Assembly: GCA_021736215.1 (NCBI GenBank)
Contig: JAIPGI010000003.1
Coordinates: forward strand, 27,389-91,388
DNA: 64,000 nt
Source of the DNA: Candidatus Altimarinota bacterium
GTDB taxonomy: Bacteria; Patescibacteriota; Gracilibacteria; UBA4473
Direction of reading: 5' to 3'
Part shown: in pieces, positions 8,400 through 16,810 of the stretch
Layout of the letters: every line of letters starts with the position of its first letter
How positions within the stretch are numbered: the stretch's first letter is position 1
Translations under genes and position numbers: made by a program
Notes under the pieces: generated by a model
Seen by the model: only the letters and a program-made list of their open reading frames with translations
Told to the model about the DNA's origin: nothing
The model's database searches: none

Positions 8400-9485
8400 A
8401 TGAACACCATCACTCCGAAGCAGATTAATTTCCCGGAATTGATGAATCGACTATTGGGACTTTTGACAGAAAAGGAACAAAATATTATCGAGCGTCGGTT
8501 TTCTCTTGGAAACTGTCCTCGGGAGACGTTAGATAAAATCGGAAGAAGTTATTCGATTACACGAGAACGAGTGCGCCAAATTGAGGCAGTGGCCATTAAA
8601 AAGTTAGCACGCATTTCTATGGATCCGTCTATGAGATATATCCATGATTTGGGATATTCTGTTCTAGTGGATCATGGGAAAGTTATGTCAGAAAACTTAC
8701 TAGTTTCTGAGATGTTGAAGCATTTTCAAACCAACAAAAGCATAGATCCAAATGCTATGAAATTGGCCATGAGGGTTTCTGATAAACTCATAAAACAAGA
8801 GAAGAATCAATTTTTCTGCCCTTTTTGGAGAACAAAAGATATTTCTTTTGGGGAAGTAAAAAATGTAATTAAAGACATTGAAAAAACGATGAAGAAATTG
8901 GGAGATGTATTAGTTTTATCGGATATTCAGGGATCTCTGAAGCAGTATGATCCTGCCATGATAGCCTCACTATTGCATGTGAGTTGGGGATTTATGGAAA
9001 CGGATCATGGCTGGGGATTGAAGCAGTGGCGTTTTATTAACCCTCGATCCATCAAAGACAAAATTCTTATTTCACTTAAAGAGATTGGAAAACCACTTCA
9101 TTTCACAGATATCATAAAGCATGTTCTGAATGATTTTCGTTCGAAAAAGAAAGTTACTCCTCAGGCTATTCACAATGAACTTATTCGTCATGGGGAATTT
9201 GTACTTGTCGGACGAGGTCTCTATGGACTCAGGGAGTGGGGGTTAGCTTCTGGTACTGTTTGTGACGTTATTAGATCCGTTCTCAAAGAGAACGGAGTTC
9301 CAATGAAACGACAGGAAATTATAGATGCTGTTTCGAAAAAAAGAGATATTCGTCTTGGAACGATTTCCCTCAATCTTCAAAAATATCCGTTTTTCAAACG
9401 TGTTGGGCGAGCAGTATATGAATATGACACGATGCTTGACAATCAACCACGCGGAAAACGTGGACGCAAACCCAAGCAGGCTTAG
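8400..9485 (+). CDS. σ70 region 4-like / HARE-HTH DNA-binding protein
   Basis: The first ~65 residues match σ70 region 4: LLTEKEQNIIERRFSLG, a helix-turn-helix with LDKIGRSYSITRERVRQIEA, then AIKKLAR. No σ region 2 or 3 is present, so it is unlikely to act as a complete σ factor. The C-terminal third has two winged-helix segments of HARE-HTH type (KPLHFTDIIKHVL...GRGLYGLREWG, then VPMKRQEIIDAVSKK...VGRAVYEYD), as in the RNA polymerase δ subunit. A transcription regulator or RNA polymerase accessory factor is the likely role (inference). The start at MNTITPKQINF is preferred over an ATG 36 bases upstream. The C-terminus is basic (RGKRGRKPKQA). Confidence 0.8.
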   Translation: MNTITPKQINFPELMNRLLGLLTEKEQNIIERRFSLGNCPRETLDKIGRSYSITRERVRQIEAVAIKKLARISMDPSMRYIHDLGYSVLVDHGKVMSENLLVSEMLKHFQTNKSIDPNAMKLAMRVSDKLIKQEKNQFFCPFWRTKDISFGEVKNVIKDIEKTMKKLGDVLVLSDIQGSLKQYDPAMIASLLHVSWGFMETDHGWGLKQWRFINPRSIKDKILISLKEIGKPLHFTDIIKHVLNDFRSKKKVTPQAIHNELIRHGEFVLVGRGLYGLREWGLASGTVCDVIRSVLKENGVPMKRQEIIDAVSKKRDIRLGTISLNLQKYPFFKRVGRAVYEYDTMLDNQPRGKRGRKPKQA

Positions 9486-9525
9486 TCTTATTGTAGAGAG
9501 ATTAGTGGATCAAAAAGGATTTTGA

Positions 9526-10206
9526 TTAGAAAAGTTTTTTTTGTGTTTTATCAAAACGAAACCCATTTTCTATCTGAGTAACTTCTCCGTTATCTCCCAG
9601 TAAATAATCATCGACTGATTCATTCGCTTTAGTTTTGTGTACGATTTTCAGGAGTTTTCGGACAAGTTCTTTTGGGTCAGAAGAAAATACCATTCGATTG
9701 GTTACTCGTCTGTGACAAAATCTCAAAATGGTTTTGATATGATCGGCAATACCTCCATGTCCAGTGAGAATACCTATTGGTTTCCCTTCGTCGTATGCAA
9801 CAGTAAATTCGTTCAAGGTTCCTGTTCCTCCTGGTAAGATAATAACTCCATCAGAAGACCGAATATTGATAATATCTCGCATCATGAGACCTAACCCAGT
9901 GAAGAGATAAGAATCATAATGTTTTGTTGGTGATTTATATTTTTTGAGATGAGATTCGATGGAAATAGCAGGAGATACCCCGAATGTTTTTCCGCCGGCT
10001 TCTTTGGCTCCTCGAGCTGCCTCGTCTGGCAATCCTGGACAAGCCCCATTGGCGAGCAAACACTTATTAAGTGCTATCTGCCGTCCAACCTCTCTCGCAT
10101 CTGCTATAAGCTTCTCATTGCGCATGAGGTGTCCAGATGCGGATCCCATAACACCAATAGTTGCAGTATAATCAGGAATGATGTCGAAAATATTTTTTGT
10201 TTCCAT
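9526..10206 (-). CDS. LOG-family (Rossmann-fold) nucleotide-binding protein
   Basis: The 226-residue protein has IGVMGSASGHL near the start and the family motif LPGGTGTLNEF around residue 125, which in lysine-decarboxylase-like/LOG proteins binds a nucleotide phosphate. Some relatives release cytokinin-type bases from nucleoside monophosphates; the substrate here is unknown. MMRDIINIRSSDGVIIL just before the motif is also typical. It is convergent with the σ-like gene and follows the PrsW-like gene by 18 bases. Confidence 0.8.
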   Translation of the reverse strand: METKNIFDIIPDYTATIGVMGSASGHLMRNEKLIADAREVGRQIALNKCLLANGACPGLPDEAARGAKEAGGKTFGVSPAISIESHLKKYKSPTKHYDSYLFTGLGLMMRDIINIRSSDGVIILPGGTGTLNEFTVAYDEGKPIGILTGHGGIADHIKTILRFCHRRVTNRMVFSSDPKELVRKLLKIVHKTKANESVDDYLLGDNGEVTQIENGFRFDKTQKKLF

Positions 10207-10224
10207 GTGTATCTATAAAAAATA

Positions 10225-11295
10225 TTATAAAGGATGATAGAGAAGATTCCCGGTTTGGAGATGTACTTTTTTTCTGTGGAAAAGATTCAGTACCAGAAAG
10301 AAAAGAATAAGTAAGAATGGAATGAGCAATGATACCCTTCCGAATTCCAAGAATGAATTGAAAACGGCATGAGCAACCATAGCCAGAAGCATTCCTTCCA
10401 TCATTTTTTCGTCATGAAAAAGAACAGACCCCCTCAGGTGAATAATGCGATGTATCCAGTGGATGAGGGGGTGTCTATGTTGCAAAACTTCTTCTTGATA
10501 AATTGTTTCTGAGAATCGAGCAACTCCATAGAAGTAACCCAAAATAGCAGAAAAGCAAACATGAGCCATTACAGAAACAGTTGATCTGAGAAAGAAAAAT
10601 ATTGTTAATTGTTGAAAGCTAGAACCGGTATTTTGTGTGAAATTATGGAAATAGAGAATATTTTCAATAAATGCAAAACCTAAAGCAATGATAATCGCAT
10701 AAGAAAGAGCGTCATCAACGGAATTGATTTTTTCTTCATCAGAAAAACGAAGCACCAAGTGCTTTATAAATTCCTCCAACATTCCCACAACAACGAAAAA
10801 CCAAATTTTTTCATTTACGGAGAAAGAAAATCCATATGCTACTAAACCACAAATAATACCAACGGTAATAAAAAATAATGGACTTTCTGTGGCTTTTTGA
10901 ATCTTTTTTTTGAAAATATTCAAGGTGTTATCTCCCGTGAAAATCTCCAATACAAACATTAAAACCATGGTAAAAATAAAAAGTCCCACCCCCACGATTC
11001 CATTTACAATGACGTATGAAATAAATTTCGAAAATTCTGGTATATGAACTAGGTCAGAAAGGTATTCAAATAAATTGATATGTTCAAAGTAAAGAATGGC
11101 TGTATTCCAATATTTTTCATAAAGTTTAATTGGAACAACCGAAAGCATTCCCGCTACAAATGTCAGTATGACAAAAGAACGTTTTTCGTAGTTTTTTTTC
11201 TGGAAAAAATAAATCCATCCTAAAATAGGAATCAGGCTCATAGCGACGTACCAAAAGAAATTTGAGTTTGTTACCAAATCTATAAGATGTTGCAT
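10225..11295 (-). CDS. PrsW-family intramembrane protease
   Basis: A 356-residue polytopic membrane protein with about eight hydrophobic segments. PrsW hallmarks appear in order: MLEEFIKHLVLR (EExxK), GFAFIENILYF, HVCFSAILGYFYG and VAHAVFNSFLEF, supplying the conserved Glu and His residues. PrsW-type enzymes cut membrane-anchored anti-σ factors or related substrates; the target here is unknown. Confidence 0.8.
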   Translation of the reverse strand: MQHLIDLVTNSNFFWYVAMSLIPILGWIYFFQKKNYEKRSFVILTFVAGMLSVVPIKLYEKYWNTAILYFEHINLFEYLSDLVHIPEFSKFISYVIVNGIVGVGLFIFTMVLMFVLEIFTGDNTLNIFKKKIQKATESPLFFITVGIICGLVAYGFSFSVNEKIWFFVVVGMLEEFIKHLVLRFSDEEKINSVDDALSYAIIIALGFAFIENILYFHNFTQNTGSSFQQLTIFFFLRSTVSVMAHVCFSAILGYFYGVARFSETIYQEEVLQHRHPLIHWIHRIIHLRGSVLFHDEKMMEGMLLAMVAHAVFNSFLEFGRVSLLIPFLLILFFLVLNLFHRKKVHLQTGNLLYHPL

Positions 11296-11418
11296 AAGGA
11301 AAGTGAATACTTCTCCTTATTATAACATAAATAATGAGAAAATACAAGAGCTAAAAGGGTTACAAAAAGAAGATGGGCAAACGGTTCCCCACATCTAGAG
11401 AAGGCATTAGAAGAATAT

Positions 11419-12666
11419 TTAAACCTCTTTTCTCGTTACCTGTGGTTGATCCAATTGCCAGTTCACATATTTCTGCTGAGCAATTCCAAAAAGCGTAGAA
11501 GTAAGCCAATAAATTCCTACTCCTGCGGGGAAACTCGTGGTGAAAAATCCAATCATTACAGGCATCACCCAAAGCATAATAGTGTTCATTTGTTGCATCT
11601 GGTTTGGGACAATGGGTTTATCGCCCTCATGCTTGGCCTGTTTTTTCTTGGCAGAAATAAGAGAGAGTTTTACTGCTCCCCATTGGGTAAGTCCCACGAG
11701 TACGGCAAGATAAATCGGACCCTTGATACTTAGGTCAAGTCCATAAAAATCATTATTCACAAGGGATAAATCGACGCTTTGTTGAAATGAATAAAGGAGA
11801 TAACTCAAACTCGGAGACAGTCCATCTCGTACAATATAATAGACACCAATCAAAAATGGCATCTGTAAAAGCATCGGTAAGCAAGAACTGAAGGGACTGA
11901 TCTTATGAGTCTTGTAGAGCTCCATCGTTTTCATGGCAACCATTTGTTGGTTTTTCCCGTGTTGTTTCTTAATCTCCTCCATTTTTGGTTGAAGTTTTTG
12001 CATTTCTCGTTGAGAACGCATGGCCTTTTGATTGGGAATAAAAAGAGCTAACCGTACGAGTAAAGTCATAATTACAATAGACCAACCCAAAGGGTGGCCA
12101 GGAAGTGTATCTGCTAAAAAAACCAAAAGATTGAAAAGAGGTTTCGAAACAATGGTTCGAAATAAACGACGGAAAGATCCTGCTGTTTGGAGTTCTACCT
12201 CTGGAGCAGTAGTGGTAACAATGTTTTCTCCTTCAGAGAATTTCATTTCTAATCCGTATTTTCCAGCTTCCATAAAGAGCTCATGATTGAAATCATTCAA
12301 CGAAAAATAGGTAGAACTTTCTGGTTGTAATCGAAACGAGAGAATAGATTCAGGCGCACAATCCTGCAATACAGGAGAAGAAATATCAAGATTCTGGTCA
12401 TTGACTACCCGAGAAACAACCATCGTCCCTGGGGTTTCACAGGGAGAAGAAAACACGATTTCATCAGCAAGGTGGTTTGTGATTTTCCATTGGACGAGGT
12501 TCCCAATGACGACAGAATTTTTTACGGGTTGAATCAATACTTCCTCCTTTCCCTGGGGAGTGGGTTGGTTTTTCTTCCCCCAGAAATATTCATATCCTGC
12601 TAAAATTGCGTAGAAAACTAAAAACCAGATTAAAAAACTTTTAAGAAAATCTTTGAATTTATTCAT
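11419..12666 (-). CDS. yidC: YidC/Oxa1 membrane protein insertase
   Basis: An insertase of 415 residues. It has an N-terminal membrane anchor, an extracytoplasmic domain of about 140 residues (shorter than in E. coli), then the conserved insertase core beginning near FRTIVSKPLFNLLVFLA. The hydrophilic-groove arginine is in LLVRLALF, followed by the cytoplasmic hairpin MQKLQPKMEEIKKQHGK and LPMLLQMPFLIGVYYIV. Its start overlaps the rnpA stop, giving the classical rpmH-rnpA-yidC order. Confidence 0.96.
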   Translation of the reverse strand: MNKFKDFLKSFLIWFLVFYAILAGYEYFWGKKNQPTPQGKEEVLIQPVKNSVVIGNLVQWKITNHLADEIVFSSPCETPGTMVVSRVVNDQNLDISSPVLQDCAPESILSFRLQPESSTYFSLNDFNHELFMEAGKYGLEMKFSEGENIVTTTAPEVELQTAGSFRRLFRTIVSKPLFNLLVFLADTLPGHPLGWSIVIMTLLVRLALFIPNQKAMRSQREMQKLQPKMEEIKKQHGKNQQMVAMKTMELYKTHKISPFSSCLPMLLQMPFLIGVYYIVRDGLSPSLSYLLYSFQQSVDLSLVNNDFYGLDLSIKGPIYLAVLVGLTQWGAVKLSLISAKKKQAKHEGDKPIVPNQMQQMNTIMLWVMPVMIGFFTTSFPAGVGIYWLTSTLFGIAQQKYVNWQLDQPQVTRKEV

Positions 12667-13006
12667 GAGAGTTTTTTCGAGGAAATAATTTTTGAAGAAG
12701 TCTTTGAATTACGCTTTTGAATTCCGCTCCATTCTGCAGTTTTTCAGGCCCTTTGTAAAGACAGATAATATTCTTGTTTTTTATTTTTGGAGCAAGATCT
12801 GTACGAAGAATTTCATACATTTGACGACGAAGTCGATTGCGGGTTACAGCAGATTTGCTGATTTTTTTTCCAACAACAACACTCATATGAGAAGTACGTG
12901 AATCGTCAGATACCAGAAAAGAAAACATCCCCATTCCAATTCGTTGGGAACGTCGGAATGCCTTGTCAAAAAGGCGAGTGGTGAAACGAAGTCTTTTGGG
13001 AATCAT
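12659..13006 (-). CDS. rnpA: Ribonuclease P protein component
   Basis: Protein subunit of RNase P for tRNA 5' maturation. The signature KSAVTRNRLRRQMYEILR (RNR motif) is at about residues 60-78, and the N-terminal RLRFTTRLFDKAFRRSQRIG is typical. The start MIPKRLRF is chosen because an upstream ATG adds twelve hydrophobic residues foreign to the family. It gives 115 residues, the usual size. Confidence 0.95.
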   Translation of the reverse strand: MIPKRLRFTTRLFDKAFRRSQRIGMGMFSFLVSDDSRTSHMSVVVGKKISKSAVTRNRLRRQMYEILRTDLAPKIKNKNIICLYKGPEKLQNGAEFKSVIQRLLQKLFPRKNSHE

Positions 13007-13115
13007 CTTTATAATTATCAGTGAACAAAGAGGAATGAACAATAAAAAAACGACGTTTGTTCGCTTGTGTAATTTTTAAAATCGAAAATCAACATTCGAA
13101 AATTGGGAATGCCTA

Positions 13116-13268
13116 CTAACTCCAAGGAGTCTCTTTGGGAGCAACCGTCAAAGCTTTTCGTCCTTTGGCTCGCCTGCTCGATAATACTCGTCGACCGGTG
13201 CTTGTACTCATGCGAGCACGGAACCCGTGTGTTCGAAGTCGTTTTCGCCATCGTCGTTTTGCAAGCAT
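13116..13268 (-). CDS. rpmH: 50S ribosomal protein L34
   Basis: A 50-residue basic protein. [20 protein letters not shown] followed by [13 protein letters not shown] is unmistakable L34. The usual KRTxQP start is replaced by MLAKRRW, and a six-residue tail (KETPWS) follows the normal end. A TGA stop four codons upstream fixes the ATG. It lies ahead of rnpA and behind a good promoter. Confidence 0.96.
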   Translation of the reverse strand: MLAKRRWRKRLRTHGFRARMSTSTGRRVLSSRRAKGRKALTVAPKETPWS

Positions 13269-13295
13269 TGGGATTTCTCAAAAAATTGCTCGCGA

Positions 13296-13324
13296 AATGT
13301 AGAGAGAGTTAAATTGTTTGTCAA
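13296..13324 (-). promoter_or_regulatory. rpmH promoter
   Basis: Minus strand: TTGACA (13319-13324), 17-base spacer, TACATT (13296-13301), about 28 bases before the rpmH ATG. The predicted leader of ~20 bases has no SD. Confidence 0.65.
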
Positions 13325-13566
13325 ATAAAACTCCAAAAATAAGAAAATGAAAAAAAGTGAAAAATTGTTTTTCAGGGGAGTTTCTGAACACTTCCTTTTA
13401 CTAAAAATCGCTTTCGAGAGCGAGAAAAACAGAAAATATGCTCCATAAAAAGAGTGCAAAAACAAGAACGCAAACGACACTCATTTTGTGTTTTGGGCGA
13501 CAATGGAGATTTGATTTTTCTTTTGAAAACAGCAGAATTCAGGAGATTTCTTTAACCCATCACCCA

Positions 13567-14865
13567 ATGGCTACGATAAAAAAACCATATGAGAATTTTC
13601 TCAAAAACCTTCGAAAAGCGGCGAAAACAATTGACCTTTCCTCTCAAGCGTTGAAAAAATTAGAGGAACCAGAGCATATTCACACGTTTGATGTTTCATT
13701 CAAAACTGATGATGGGAAAACCATGACTGTTCCTGGGTACAGAGTGCAGCATAATTCTGCTCGTGGTCCCTATAAAGGGGGAATACGATACCATCATGAA
13801 GCGGATTTGGAAGAAGTAAAGGCACTGGCTTCGTTGATGTCTCTCAAATGTGGAGTTGTTAATATTCCTATGGGAGGAGGAAAGGGCGGAATCACGGTTG
13901 ATCCTAAAAAACTCTCTCGCAATGAGCTTGAACGAATGAGTCGAGCGTACTTTCGTCTCGGTACAGAAAAAGGAATTTTTGGTGTTCACAAGGATGTCCC
14001 TGCTCCAGACGTATATACCAATCCTCAAATTATGGCCTGGATGTTGGATGAACACGAAAAAGTACTAGGATACAAATCTCCAGGAGTCATTACGGGAAAG
14101 CCTTTGGAACTTGGAGGATCATTGGGGCGGAGTTACTCGACGAGTCAGGGAGGATTTTATGTCTTGCTTAAATACTTGGAATCTATTGGAAAAAAACCAT
14201 CAGACACCACCATTGCGCTTCAGGGATTTGGAAATGCTGGAGCATATTTTGCAGAGATTGCACACAAAGCTGGTATGAAGATTGTTGCTGCTTCTGATTC
14301 CAAAGGAGGGATTATGCGTGCCAAGGGATACTTTGAAGCCAAAAAACTCAATGAATTCAAAAAAACCACCGGATCTTTGCGTGGGAATTTTTGTGAAGGG
14401 GATACTTGTGATTTGGAAAAAATGAAACGAGAAGAGGTACGAGAAGTATCGAATGAAGATATTCTGGAATTGGAAGTGGATGTATTGGTATTAGCAGCGT
14501 TAGATGGAGTTGTCCATGCAGAAAATGCCAAAAATATCAAAGCCAAAGCAATTCTTGAACTTGCCAATGGTCCAGTAACCTTGGAGGCTGATGAAATCTT
14601 AGAGAAGCGTGGTATTGATATCCTGCCAGACATTCTTTCGAATGCAGGAGGAGTGACGGTTTCGTATTTTGAATGGGTACAGAACAGGTCGGGTGATGTT
14701 TGGGAAGAGGATTACGTTATCGCCAAGCTCAAAAAAATCATGGAAAATTCCTTTGAAGATTTGATGCAAATCAAGAATAAATACCAAGTTTCTTATCGTG
14801 AGGCGGCTTTTATTCTCGGGATGGAACGAATTGTGAGAGCGATGGAACTACGTGGCACCATCTAG
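13567..14865 (+). CDS. gdhA: Glutamate dehydrogenase (Glu/Leu/Phe/Val family)
   Basis: Interconverts glutamate and 2-oxoglutarate plus ammonia. The dimerisation/catalytic domain has PYKGGIRYH, MSLKCGVVNIPMGGGKGGI with the substrate-binding lysines, and the PAPDVYT aspartate. The Rossmann domain has LQGFGNAGAYFAE, then LELANGPVT and LPDILSNAGGVTVSYFEW. The 432-residue length is normal when started at MATIKKPYENF; a longer frame adds 43 unconserved residues. NAD versus NADP use cannot be read with confidence. No SD is visible. Confidence 0.96.
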   Translation: MATIKKPYENFLKNLRKAAKTIDLSSQALKKLEEPEHIHTFDVSFKTDDGKTMTVPGYRVQHNSARGPYKGGIRYHHEADLEEVKALASLMSLKCGVVNIPMGGGKGGITVDPKKLSRNELERMSRAYFRLGTEKGIFGVHKDVPAPDVYTNPQIMAWMLDEHEKVLGYKSPGVITGKPLELGGSLGRSYSTSQGGFYVLLKYLESIGKKPSDTTIALQGFGNAGAYFAEIAHKAGMKIVAASDSKGGIMRAKGYFEAKKLNEFKKTTGSLRGNFCEGDTCDLEKMKREEVREVSNEDILELEVDVLVLAALDGVVHAENAKNIKAKAILELANGPVTLEADEILEKRGIDILPDILSNAGGVTVSYFEWVQNRSGDVWEEDYVIAKLKKIMENSFEDLMQIKNKYQVSYREAAFILGMERIVRAMELRGTI

Positions 14866-15024
14866 TCAGAGAACAGAGAGCAAAGATCAGATATAAAGAA
14901 AATCCCCCCTCCTTCCCCGCCTTGGCGGAAAATTTCCTCCCTCTTTGACAAAGGGGGAATAAAAAGGGGGATTTTTTTGAAAATATTGATATTTGTTCTC
15001 TGTTCTCTGATCTTTGTTATCTGA
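14866..15024. repeat. Composite inverted repeat between gdhA and mnmA
   Basis: Outer arms (14866-14895 and 14990-15024) are inverted copies built from CAGAGAACAGAG and CAAAGATCAG. Between them is a CTCCCTTT/AAAGGGGG-type hairpin module containing a small CGCCTTGGCGG palindrome. Related outer-arm sequence recurs at 18066-18120, and the inner module recurs at six other places here. The mnmA stop codon lies inside one arm. It may terminate both converging genes. Confidence 0.7.
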
Positions 15025-16090
15025 TTTCCCCCCCTCCCAAGCATACATCACCGTCATAAAACACGACTGATTGACCAGGTGAAATTGCACGAACGGGAGA
15101 GTGGAATTTCACATGTGCAATATCATTTTTGGTAGAGACGTAGCATGCTACGTCCCTACTGCGATATCGGATTCGCGCTGTACACTCAAACTTTTCACTC
15201 GGGGCGTTGCCACTAATCCAAGTGAGCTTATGCGCGGTTAATTCTATTCCATCTAGTTTGCTCTCGTCTTGAGAAACGATAATTTGGTTGTCTTTAAAAT
15301 TTTTCGCAATTATAAACCACGGTTTTTCTTCGAACCCGCGAATTCCTCCGATTTGTAAATTTTTACGCTGACCAATGGTATAGAAACTCAAACCAGAATG
15401 AGTTCCAACTACTTTTTCACTATCAGCATCAATGAAATCGCCAGGTGTTTTCTTTAAATATTTCTGAAGAAAATCGTAGTAATTCCGCTCGCCGATAAAA
15501 CAAATTCCAGTGGAATCTTTTTTATCCGCGGTGACAAATCCTTCTTTCTTTGCAATTTTTCGTACCTCAGCTTTCTGCAAATCCTGCAAGGGAAAAATGG
15601 CTTGAGCGAGTTGTTCTTGAGAAATCGCATGGAGAAAATAGGTTTGGTCTTTCTCTTTATCTGTAGGAATGTGAAGTTCATAGAGATTTGTTTTCTCATT
15701 CCAGACCTTCTTGGCATAGTGTCCCGTAGCGATAAAGTCTACTCCCAGTTTTTTTGCTTCGGTCAAAAATGCTCCAAACTTAATATATTTATTGCACAAG
15801 ATATCAGGATTTGGAGTTCTTCCGGCTTTATTCTCACTTAGAAAATACTCAAATACATCATTCCAATACTCCTTGGTGAAGTTTGCCGTGTGAAAGGGGA
15901 TATGAAGATGTTTGGCTACCTTCTCTGCCATGGCGGCATCTTCAGAAGCGGTACATTCAGGACCATTCTCGTCCCAGTTTTTCATGAAAACACCCAACAC
16001 CTCATATCCTTGATCGATAAGAAGTTTCGCAGCAACAGAACTATCCACGCCACCGGATAAGCCGACGACGATTTTTTTCTTTTTCATCAT
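15017..16090 (-). CDS. mnmA: tRNA-specific 2-thiouridylase MnmA
   Basis: Puts sulfur on U34 of Lys/Glu/Gln tRNAs. The PP-loop SGGVDSSVAAKLL is at the N-terminus. The catalytic cysteine pair is in NPDILCNKYIKFG and STGICFIGER, and GHYAKK and the C-terminal PGQSVVFYDGDVCLGGG are standard. The 357-residue length is normal. Codons around residues 311-320 coincide with a 28-bp dispersed palindrome (15132-15159) without changing local length. tRNA-Lys in this window has CUU, not the modified UUU, anticodon. Confidence 0.97.
   Translation of the reverse strand: MMKKKKIVVGLSGGVDSSVAAKLLIDQGYEVLGVFMKNWDENGPECTASEDAAMAEKVAKHLHIPFHTANFTKEYWNDVFEYFLSENKAGRTPNPDILCNKYIKFGAFLTEAKKLGVDFIATGHYAKKVWNEKTNLYELHIPTDKEKDQTYFLHAISQEQLAQAIFPLQDLQKAEVRKIAKKEGFVTADKKDSTGICFIGERNYYDFLQKYLKKTPGDFIDADSEKVVGTHSGLSFYTIGQRKNLQIGGIRGFEEKPWFIIAKNFKDNQIIVSQDESKLDGIELTAHKLTWISGNAPSEKFECTARIRYRSRDVACYVSTKNDIAHVKFHSPVRAISPGQSVVFYDGDVCLGGGEIR
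15132..15159. repeat. 28-bp palindrome inside mnmA
   Basis: A 28-base near-perfect palindrome with ends GTAGAGACG and CGTCCCTAC and centre TAGCATGCTA, read in frame in mnmA. A copy of the same length and ends, with a different centre, is at 42598-42625, and a looser 28-base relative is at 42528-42555. Confidence 0.8.
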
Positions 16091-16101
16091 TTTAGCTCTT
16101 T

Positions 16102-16180
16102 GTTATGCTGAACTCGTTTCAGCATCTCATCGTTAAGTGTCAAATCTGCAGGGCGATCCTGAAATAAATTCAGGATGACA
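16102..16180. repeat. GTCAT...ATC-type palindrome pair upstream of mnmA
   Basis: Two hairpins facing each other: GTTATGCTGAA...TTCAGCATC (16102-16126) and GATCCTGAA...TTCAGGATGAC (16155-16179). The layout is that of the 4018, 21844 and 60741 copies, but the stem bases differ while still pairing. Confidence 0.7.
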
Positions 16181-16190
16181 AATTAAAAAT

Positions 16191-16280
16191 TTATACGAGA
16201 AAAGGTAATATGGCGCTTGCAATCATTGCAACGACCACAATCCAGATAGCAATACGAAGGCCGAGAGATTTTTTTGCCAT
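16191..16280 (-). CDS. 29-residue single-TM miniprotein downstream of grpE
   Basis: An ATG frame of 29 codons lies three bases after the grpE stop. It has a short basic N-terminus (MAKKSLGLR) and then one hydrophobic helix with VVVAMIASAIL, ending PFLV. Size, charge pattern and the MIxSxIL core resemble DUF4044/Prli42-type tail-anchored miniproteins, stressosome-associated in Listeria. That resemblance is from memory and unproven. The tight spacing to grpE suggests one transcript. Confidence 0.55.
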   Translation of the reverse strand: MAKKSLGLRIAIWIVVVAMIASAILPFLV

Positions 16281-16283
16281 AAT

Positions 16284-16748
16284 TTATGAGTGTTGAGCGC
16301 CAGAAATCTTTGCTGGGCGCAAAATAATACTTTGAAATTTCCAACCAGGTTCAAGTACTCGTACGACTGTGCCAGGAGTTCCTTCTTCTGCCATAAGAAC
16401 TTCATGAATTTGAGGATCAATGATATCTCCCACAGAAGGGACGAGTGTTTCAAGACCTTGTTTTTCGAGCTCAGAAAAAAAGCGTTCTACGGTTTTTTGT
16501 ATATCTTTGTCTGCAGAATGCTCTGATCCAAGTTTTAGTTCCAAGAATTTTGGGAGCATGTTTTTCAAAAATTCAGCAATGCCTACTTCGACCCAACTCA
16601 TTTTATTTTGAGCTTCGCGTCTTTGAAAATTTTGTAAATCTGCCAAGACTCGCATCCGTGCGCTCTGTGCCTCAGATAATTCATCTTTTGCTTTTATGAG
16701 TTCTGCCTCAAGGGCTTCGATTTTTTTCTCAAGTGGGTTGCTTTTCAT
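16284..16748 (-). CDS. grpE: Nucleotide exchange factor GrpE
   Basis: GrpE drives ADP release from DnaK. A coiled-coil N-terminal part (KKIEALEAELIKAKDEL) leads to RVLADLQNFQRRE and the β-domain with IHEVLMAEEGTPGTVVRVLEPGWKF. The ATG giving MKSNPLEKK is chosen (154 residues); an upstream ATG adds twelve unlikely residues. dnaK and dnaJ are not nearby. Confidence 0.95.
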   Translation of the reverse strand: MKSNPLEKKIEALEAELIKAKDELSEAQSARMRVLADLQNFQRREAQNKMSWVEVGIAEFLKNMLPKFLELKLGSEHSADKDIQKTVERFFSELEKQGLETLVPSVGDIIDPQIHEVLMAEEGTPGTVVRVLEPGWKFQSIILRPAKISGAQHS

Positions 16749-16810
16749 CGGGGGCGATTTTGACAAAAATCTCCAAAAATGCAATATTTCCGCGACCCTA
16801 ATAAATTCTC

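Noticed and set aside
13269..13566. Replication origin next to rpmH
   Set aside because: rpmH-rnpA-yidC often lies by oriC, but here dnaA/dnaN are absent and I see no cluster of DnaA boxes; gdhA occupies the other side.
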